A stretch of 10,707 nt of DNA, taken from NCBI GenBank assembly GCA_902773215.1, contig CACYDQ010000226.1:1-10707 (forward strand), written 5' to 3'. Shown here piece after piece: positions 6,487-10,707 of this stretch. The translations under genes and the position numbers were made by a program. This DNA is from an uncultured Spirochaetaceae bacterium. Its GTDB lineage: Bacteria; Spirochaetota; Spirochaetia; Treponematales; Treponemataceae. Position 1 is the first letter of the stretch. Each line of letters opens with the position of its first letter. The notes under the pieces were generated by a model. That model saw only the letters and a list, made by a program, of their open reading frames with translations. It was not told the DNA's origin and did not search any database.

Positions 6487-7296
6487 ATGAAGTTCATGCG
6501 TAGCATTACGGCAGTCCTGTTCCTGCTGCTCGCCCAAGCCGCATTCGCACAGGTGAACGGCTCACAAGGCGATATTGCCAGCATAATCAGAAGGGGAGAG
6601 CTGCGGGTGGCCATCACGGCGGTGGACCAGCCCCCCTTCTACTTCACGGGCAAGGACGGCAAGCTTTCAGGCTATGACATAGACCTCGCCAACAAGATGG
6701 CGGACGAGCTCGGGGTCAAGCTCGTCATCACCCGTGACGCGCCCGCGTTCAACGACCTGGTGACCCTGGTCTCCTCGGGCAAGGCAGACCTCGCAATCTC
6801 CAAGCTGAGCCGCACCCTCTCCCGATCAAAATACATCAAATTCTCCACCCCCTACATGACATTCAAGCAGGGGCTTCTGTTCAACCGCCTGCAGCTGGCC
6901 AAGGCGACGAGCGAGGGTGAGACCCACAAGTTCGTCAGGAACTACAAGGGCTCGCTCGGGGTCATCGCAAACTCCTCATACGCCAATTACGCAAAAGACA
7001 ACTTCCCCGAGGCAACGATAAAGGAATACCCGACCTGGGACACAGCGGTACAGGCACTGACCAACGGGGAAGTGCTCTCCCTGTACCGGGACGAGCTTGA
7101 GATAAAGAAGGTGCTCGCGTCCATCCCCAACAGCTCCCTCCTCTTCAAGCCGGTCTACTTCACCGACCTGACGGATCCCATCGCGGTCGCGGTCAAGACG
7201 GAGAACACACAGCTGCTCTACTGGGTAAACATCTTCCTTGAGAACGAGCAGAAGATGACGGCTGACGAAATTCTCAGGAAATACTCTGGGCAGTAG
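6487..7296 (+). CDS. Periplasmic solute-binding protein, family 3 (amino-acid type)
   Basis: 269 aa with a Sec signal peptide (hydrophobic AVLFLLLAQ, cleavage after AFA at about residue 21) and no lipobox Cys, so a free periplasmic protein in a diderm. The mature part matches family 3 binding proteins: 'RGELRVAI' (36-43), 'QPPFYFTGKDGKLSGYDIDLANKMADELG' split over 48-76, 'VTLVSSGKADLAI' (92-104), 'TLSRSKYIKFSTPYM' (110-124). Arg113 sits where family members bind the ligand alpha-carboxylate, and Asp202 (YRDE) where they bind the amino group, which favours an alpha-amino acid. Length is normal. The ATG follows GGGGAG at 6475-6480. Family 3 proteins normally serve ABC importers, but here the only partner is the fused symporter-cyclase 12 bases downstream. 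Ligand identity cannot be read from sequence. Confidence 0.9.
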   Translation: MKFMRSITAVLFLLLAQAAFAQVNGSQGDIASIIRRGELRVAITAVDQPPFYFTGKDGKLSGYDIDLANKMADELGVKLVITRDAPAFNDLVTLVSSGKADLAISKLSRTLSRSKYIKFSTPYMTFKQGLLFNRLQLAKATSEGETHKFVRNYKGSLGVIANSSYANYAKDNFPEATIKEYPTWDTAVQALTNGEVLSLYRDELEIKKVLASIPNSSLLFKPVYFTDLTDPIAVAVKTENTQLLYWVNIFLENEQKMTADEILRKYSGQ

Positions 7297-7299
7297 GAG
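7295..7299 (+). promoter_or_regulatory. Ribosome-binding site of the fusion gene, overlapping the upstream stop
   Basis: AGGAG at 7295-7299 shares bases with the TAG stop (7294-7296) of the binding-protein gene and stands 9 bases before ATG 7309. This fixes the start of the long fusion frame and implies coupled translation of the two genes. Confidence 0.75.
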
Positions 7300-7308
7300 A
7301 CTGATACC

Positions 7309-8544
7309 ATGATAGGAAAGATACTCAAGAACCCCATCACCATACTGGTCGCGGTAGTCCTCGGAATCCTCTTCGGCTTCTACGAGAAGGAGATAGCCCT
7401 CTCCTGGGGAATCGTGGGCGACATGTACCTGAACCTCTTCCAGATGACGGTCATCCCGATTCTGGTCACGTCCATCGTCGCAAGCCTGGCCCAGCTGATG
7501 AAGGACTCAAACGCCCGGTCGCACATCGCGAAAATCCTCATTGTCTTCGTCATAATGCTCGCGGCCACGTCGGTGTTCGGGACCCTCGCGGGTACCCTCG
7601 CCCGCCCCGGCAAGGACCTGGGTGATGCGACGACGGCGGTCCTGGACAAGATAATCAAGTCCTCTGCCGACACGAGCAAGGACGAGATGGCCCTCTATGA
7701 CCCCTCGAAGGACAAGAGCTCGGGCGGCTCATCGCTCGTGGACTTCTTCGTCAACATCATCCCGTCCAATATCTTCACATCCTTCAGCAACGGCTCCATC
7801 CTGCAGCTTGTCTTCTTCTCGATTATATTTGGCATCGCAATCGGCTTCCTCAAGGAGGACATGTCGGCAAGCCTGATACACGGGGTTCTGTCGCTCAAGG
7901 ACTCCTTCCAGAAGCTCATAAACTGGACGATGTACGGGCTTCCCATAGGCCTCGTCTTCCTGATGGGCAAGCAGATTGCCCAAGTCGGCGTGGAAATCCT
8001 GCTCGCGATGGTCAAGTTCATCGTCATCTTCTATGTGGCGGGCCTCATCACGATGATCGTCTGCAGCATCATCATCTGGCTTAAATCCGGCATAAAGAAC
8101 CCGGCGGCCGTCATGCAGAAGGTGATGGATCCCATCGTCATCTGTTTTGCGACGAGGAACAGCTTCGCCGCTATGCCCTCCTCAATCTCCGCCCTCAAGG
8201 GCCTGGGATTCGGCGAGAACATGGTGGACCTGGTCTATCCGCTCGGACTGACCGTCCTCCGCTTCGGCAACATCATGTACTTTGCGCTCGCATCCTGTTT
8301 CGTCGCGCAGGTATACGACGCTTCCCTGCCCGTCTCGTCGCTCATGCTCATCGTCATCGGCTCCCTGCTCGCAGGCACGGCGACGGCAGGCGCGTCAGGT
8401 CTCCTGACCCTGCCGATGATCTCGCTGATACTGGATCCGATAGGGCTTCCGGTGGAGTCAATCCTCGTTGTCTTCATGGCGATTGACTCGCTCATAGACC
8501 CCATGCGGACCCTGCTCATCGTCTACATGAACATCGCGACGACG
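7309..8544 (+). other. Domain: SDF/DAACS symporter (residues 1-412)
   Basis: About 412 residues, the normal size of the family that includes DctA, GltP and archaeal GltPh. Landmarks aligned by eye to GltPh: TM2 'MYLNLFQMTVIPILVTSIVASL'-type helix (35-56); HP1 tip FATRNSFAAMP (280-290), where GltPh has FSTRSSSGTLP; TM7 PLGLTVLRFGNIMY (311-324), where GltPh has PLGATINMDGTALY; HP2 tip GTATAGASG (356-364); TM8 IDSLIDPMRTLLIVYMN (392-408). Asp397, Arg400 and Thr401 match GltPh Asp394, Arg397 and Thr398, which hold acidic amino acids. Ile404 replaces Asn401, and the NxDGT cation motif is lost (Leu317, Phe319 and Asn321 at the Asn310, Asp312 and Thr314 positions). Substrate recognition may persist while sodium coupling is altered (inference). 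Confidence 0.88.
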
Positions 8545-10707
8545 GCCCTCGTCGCACCCAAGGAGACGGAAGAGGAGCGGATTGCAAACGCCCTGCTGCG
8601 CGAGGCAAACGCGGAGGGCAACAACATCTTTACGCTGGAGCCCGAGAAAATGGAGAAAGAAACTGTTATGGCGGCCCGGGACACGGCTTTGCCGGCCGCG
8701 GTCTCAATGTCGGCCGCTCCGGCCGTGGCAGCCGCACTGCCTTCCGCGAAGGCGCGGACTGCCCCCGCAAACACCGCATCACCGGTCAGGCATTCGGGCG
8801 GCATGAAGATACGGATACGCGACGCGCTCGTCATCCTGAACACCCTGCTCCTTGTCGCGACCGCGGCCATCATCATGACGATAAACTCGCGCGGGACGCA
8901 GGACTCGGTCTACTCGGTCTCCACCAAGCTCGTCACGGAAATCCTGAAGTCCGTTGACACCAAGATTGAGGCGTACTACACACCGGCAGACCAGGCGATA
9001 CACAACATCGCCTTCCACTACTGGAAGGAAGACAAGTTCCACTTCCGCGATAACAACGAGAACGCCCTGGACTACTTCATGGAGCTGCTCAAGACCCACA
9101 ATGAGTTCGCGATGGTCTACTTCGGTGATACCGAGGGCAACCTGATAATGGGACGCCGCATGCCGGACGGCTCACTGACCCGCCGCTACATAACGCGAAC
9201 CGCGAACAGGGTGCTGACCCGCTATGTCCATGAGAGCATGCAGTATAATGCGACCTTCCCCAACACGGAGGAGGGGCTGGAGACGGGCTACGACCCGCGC
9301 ACCCGCGGCTGGTACAAAAAGGCAGTGAATAACAAGAAGACTGTCTGGACCAACGTCTACATCTTCGCGACGGACAACATGCCGGGCTTCTCCTGTGCCT
9401 CGCCGATATATGACAATAACGGCAAGCTCCTGGGCGTTGCCTGTATAGACATAGGGATACGAGACCTCTCTCTCTACCTGGGGAACATCTCTACGACGGC
9501 GAATTCCAAGCTGTTCATCTACGACCAGGACAACCAGATCATCGCCAAGCCGCTCAAGCCCGAGGATCCGATCGGCACCCTGCTCAACGTCTACCCGTCG
9601 GCGGACGGCAGCAACACCTATGCGATGAAGAAGGTGGACGACAAGGCCGAGCCGATTATCGCCGAGGCGTTCGAGAACAGCAGGGGCCGCGTGAACAAGG
9701 AGGGCATTTACTCCTTCAGCCTGGACGGCAAGGAATACTTCTGCAAGATAGACTCCATGCCGCTGGACGAGGAGCTTTCCATGAACGTCGGCATGGTCAT
9801 ACCGGACAACGACATCATGGGAATCGTCTACAAGAACAACAGGACGGTGCTCATCATATCCCTGATTGTCATCATCATCGCGATTATCATCTCCGTGCTC
9901 GTCTCCTCGGTCATCTCCAAGCCGATGAAGACCCTGTCCACCGAGATGAACAACATCAAGGAGCTGGCGATTGATGACGGCGTGGTCATGCACGACTCCG
10001 GCATAAAAGAGATAGACAACATGGTCGAGTCTTTCGAGGGAATGAAACAGGGCCTCGTCAACTTCAAGAAGTATGTTCCCTCCGACCTCGTGACCCAGCT
10101 CATACGGAACAGCCAGAAGGCGGAGATAGGCGGCAAGAAGCAGACGCTGACCCTGATGTTCTCCGACATAGAGAACTTCACGGGCATCTCCGAGATGACC
10201 AAGCCGGAGGACCTGGTCAACCGCCTCTATGACTACTTCTCCCTCTTCGCCCATACGATTTCGGGCAACCGGGGCACGATAGACAAATACATCGGAGACT
10301 CCATCATGGCCTTCTGGGGCGCACCGGTCGAGATGGACGTGAAGCAGCATGCGGAGCTTGCCTGCCGCTCGGCCCTCACCTGCCAGATGCAGGGCTTCAA
10401 CCTGTCCAACGCATGGATACGGGAGGGCAAGCCCAAGTTCCGCACCAGGTTCGGAATCCACACGGGCGAGGTCGTCGTCGGCAACATGGGCTCGGACGAG
10501 AGAATCAACTACACCGTCCTCGGCGACAACGTGAATCTCGCGAGCCGCCTGGAGGGAATCAACAAGTACTACGGGACCGAGATAATCGTCAGCTCCGTCA
10601 CTCATGACCTGATTAAGGAAGAATTCGAGTTCCGCATGCTCGACAAGATAACGGTGAAGGGCAAGACGAAGCCCCTCTATATTTACGAGCTCCTTGCGGA
10701 GAAAAAC
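7309..10707 (+). CDS. DAACS symporter-dCache-HAMP-adenylate cyclase fusion (partial at 3' end)
   Basis: A single frame of at least 1133 codons, with no stop before the window edge. Order: SDF/DAACS-type symporter (about 1-412), cytoplasmic Ala/Pro-rich linker (413-498), transmembrane helix (507-527), periplasmic dCache sensor (530-843), transmembrane helix (844-866), HAMP-like segment and coupling helix (867-935), class III nucleotide cyclase (about 941-1130). DAACS proteins have both ends in the cytoplasm, so the linker, the outward sensor and the inward cyclase are topologically consistent. The cyclase fold reaches its last conserved strand (KGKTKPLYIYEL), so the true stop should lie a few codons beyond. 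It probably makes cAMP in response to a solute seen by the transporter, the dCache domain or the upstream binding protein (inference). I translated every codon by hand and found no frameshift or stop at the junctions. Neither half looks degraded, apart from changes at the cation site of the transporter. Confidence 0.92.
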   Translation, partial: MIGKILKNPITILVAVVLGILFGFYEKEIALSWGIVGDMYLNLFQMTVIPILVTSIVASLAQLMKDSNARSHIAKILIVFVIMLAATSVFGTLAGTLARPGKDLGDATTAVLDKIIKSSADTSKDEMALYDPSKDKSSGGSSLVDFFVNIIPSNIFTSFSNGSILQLVFFSIIFGIAIGFLKEDMSASLIHGVLSLKDSFQKLINWTMYGLPIGLVFLMGKQIAQVGVEILLAMVKFIVIFYVAGLITMIVCSIIIWLKSGIKNPAAVMQKVMDPIVICFATRNSFAAMPSSISALKGLGFGENMVDLVYPLGLTVLRFGNIMYFALASCFVAQVYDASLPVSSLMLIVIGSLLAGTATAGASGLLTLPMISLILDPIGLPVESILVVFMAIDSLIDPMRTLLIVYMNIATTALVAPKETEEERIANALLREANAEGNNIFTLEPEKMEKETVMAARDTALPAAVSMSAAPAVAAALPSAKARTAPANTASPVRHSGGMKIRIRDALVILNTLLLVATAAIIMTINSRGTQDSVYSVSTKLVTEILKSVDTKIEAYYTPADQAIHNIAFHYWKEDKFHFRDNNENALDYFMELLKTHNEFAMVYFGDTEGNLIMGRRMPDGSLTRRYITRTANRVLTRYVHESMQYNATFPNTEEGLETGYDPRTRGWYKKAVNNKKTVWTNVYIFATDNMPGFSCASPIYDNNGKLLGVACIDIGIRDLSLYLGNISTTANSKLFIYDQDNQIIAKPLKPEDPIGTLLNVYPSADGSNTYAMKKVDDKAEPIIAEAFENSRGRVNKEGIYSFSLDGKEYFCKIDSMPLDEELSMNVGMVIPDNDIMGIVYKNNRTVLIISLIVIIIAIIISVLVSSVISKPMKTLSTEMNNIKELAIDDGVVMHDSGIKEIDNMVESFEGMKQGLVNFKKYVPSDLVTQLIRNSQKAEIGGKKQTLTLMFSDIENFTGISEMTKPEDLVNRLYDYFSLFAHTISGNRGTIDKYIGDSIMAFWGAPVEMDVKQHAELACRSALTCQMQGFNLSNAWIREGKPKFRTRFGIHTGEVVVGNMGSDERINYTVLGDNVNLASRLEGINKYYGTEIIVSSVTHDLIKEEFEFRMLDKITVKGKTKPLYIYELLAEKN
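8545..8802 (+). other. Domain: cytoplasmic Ala/Pro-rich linker (residues 413-498)
   Basis: A charged helical stretch (KETEEERIANALLREANAE, 414-432) leads into low-complexity Ala, Pro, Ser and Thr (about 454-498) with no recognisable fold. It ends at HSGG just before Met499. The stretch looks like a tether between two formerly separate proteins; the frame stays open throughout. Confidence 0.8.
8803..9906 (+). other. Domain: membrane-anchored dCache sensor (residues 499-866)
   Basis: Begins MKIRIRDALVILN, which resembles the start of a free-standing membrane receptor, with TM helix 507-527. The extracytoplasmic part (530-843) is a dCache_1-type double PAS-like sensor: YDPRTRGWY (661-669), then Tyr684, 'SPIYDNNGKLLGVACIDI' (699-715) and 'LFIYDQDNQIIAKP' (730-743). 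Compared with the published amino-acid-binding dCache motif (PctA-type, recalled from memory), Tyr661, Arg666, Trp668, Tyr669, Tyr684 and Asp714 fall at the expected spacings; the Asp two after the second Tyr is Phe686 here. The second TM helix is 844-866, very Ile-rich. Arg-x-Trp-Tyr alone occurs in other Cache ligand classes too, so an amino-acid ligand is likely but not proven. Confidence 0.82.
9907..10707 (+). other. Domain: HAMP-like segment and class III adenylate cyclase (residues 867-1133)
   Basis: A HAMP-like pair of helices starts at Pro872 (KPMKTLSTEMNNI) and includes the conserved KEIDNMVESFEGM (901-913). A coupling helix FKKYVPSDLVTQLI (919-932) follows. The cyclase has both metal-binding Asp residues, Asp953 (FSDIENFT) and Asp997 (KYIGDSIMAFWG). 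It also has adenine-selecting Lys993, Thr1069 in NYTVLGDNVNLASR (the Thr of class IIIb enzymes), and transition-state residues Asn1076 and Arg1080. All catalytic positions are filled, so a homodimer should be active; Lys plus Thr favours ATP over GTP. Class IIIb enzymes are often bicarbonate-responsive (family knowledge). Confidence 0.9.

Noticed and set aside
8545..8802. Possible assembly join or frameshift between a symporter gene and a cyclase gene
   Set aside because: The frame stays open through the linker with plausible codon use, and there is no stop codon or second ribosome-binding site near 8560 or 8803. A true fusion is the simpler reading, though read-level confirmation would help.
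9172..10605. 477-codon open frame on the minus strand
   Set aside because: It lies wholly opposite the dCache-cyclase part of the fusion. Its translation is rich in Asp, Val, Gly, Arg and His with no domain, as expected from the complement of high-G+C codons.

Overview
The window holds ordinary diderm (Gram-negative-type) bacterial DNA of fairly high G+C with tightly packed genes. An LptC-like lipoprotein, LptA and LptB show an organism with an outer membrane. The cyclase layout (periplasmic Cache sensor, HAMP-like linker with an 'FKKYVP' helix, class III cyclase), the TPM protein and the general gene style suggest a spirochaete, perhaps Treponema-like. That assignment is inference; nothing here fixes the genus.

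Layout. 1-348 (+) is the 3' end of mnmG (tRNA wobble-uridine modification). It converges, with one base between stop codons, on a four-gene minus-strand operon read from 3917 to 350: pyrG (CTP synthase), lptC-like, lptA and lptB, every junction overlapping. A short divergent promoter region (3918-4066) separates this from plus-strand genes: a double zinc-ribbon membrane protein (4067-5530), overlapped by 4 bases by a TPM-domain membrane protein (5527-6378). After a 108-base leader with competing inverted repeats come a periplasmic family 3 (amino-acid type) solute-binding protein (6487-7296) and, 12 bases later, a very long frame from 7309 that is still open at the window edge (at least 1133 codons).

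The last gene is the highlight. It fuses a complete DAACS/SDF-family (glutamate/dicarboxylate symporter) membrane domain, an Ala/Pro-rich linker, a membrane-anchored periplasmic dCache sensor, a HAMP-like segment and a class III adenylate cyclase with all catalytic residues. With the binding protein upstream it looks like a one-operon receptor or 'transceptor' that couples extracellular amino-acid or dicarboxylate binding or uptake to cAMP synthesis. The symporter part has lost the TM7 NxDGT cation motif (it reads LRFGN), so it may sense rather than pump. The dCache part keeps most of the known amino-acid-binding motif.

A second anomaly is pyrG: the ammonia-ligase half is intact, but the glutaminase nucleophile Cys is Asp (GIDLGMQ) and the oxyanion loop is altered (PGNYG). 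The enzyme probably depends on free ammonia or has been repurposed. No RNA genes, CRISPR arrays or insertion sequences were seen.
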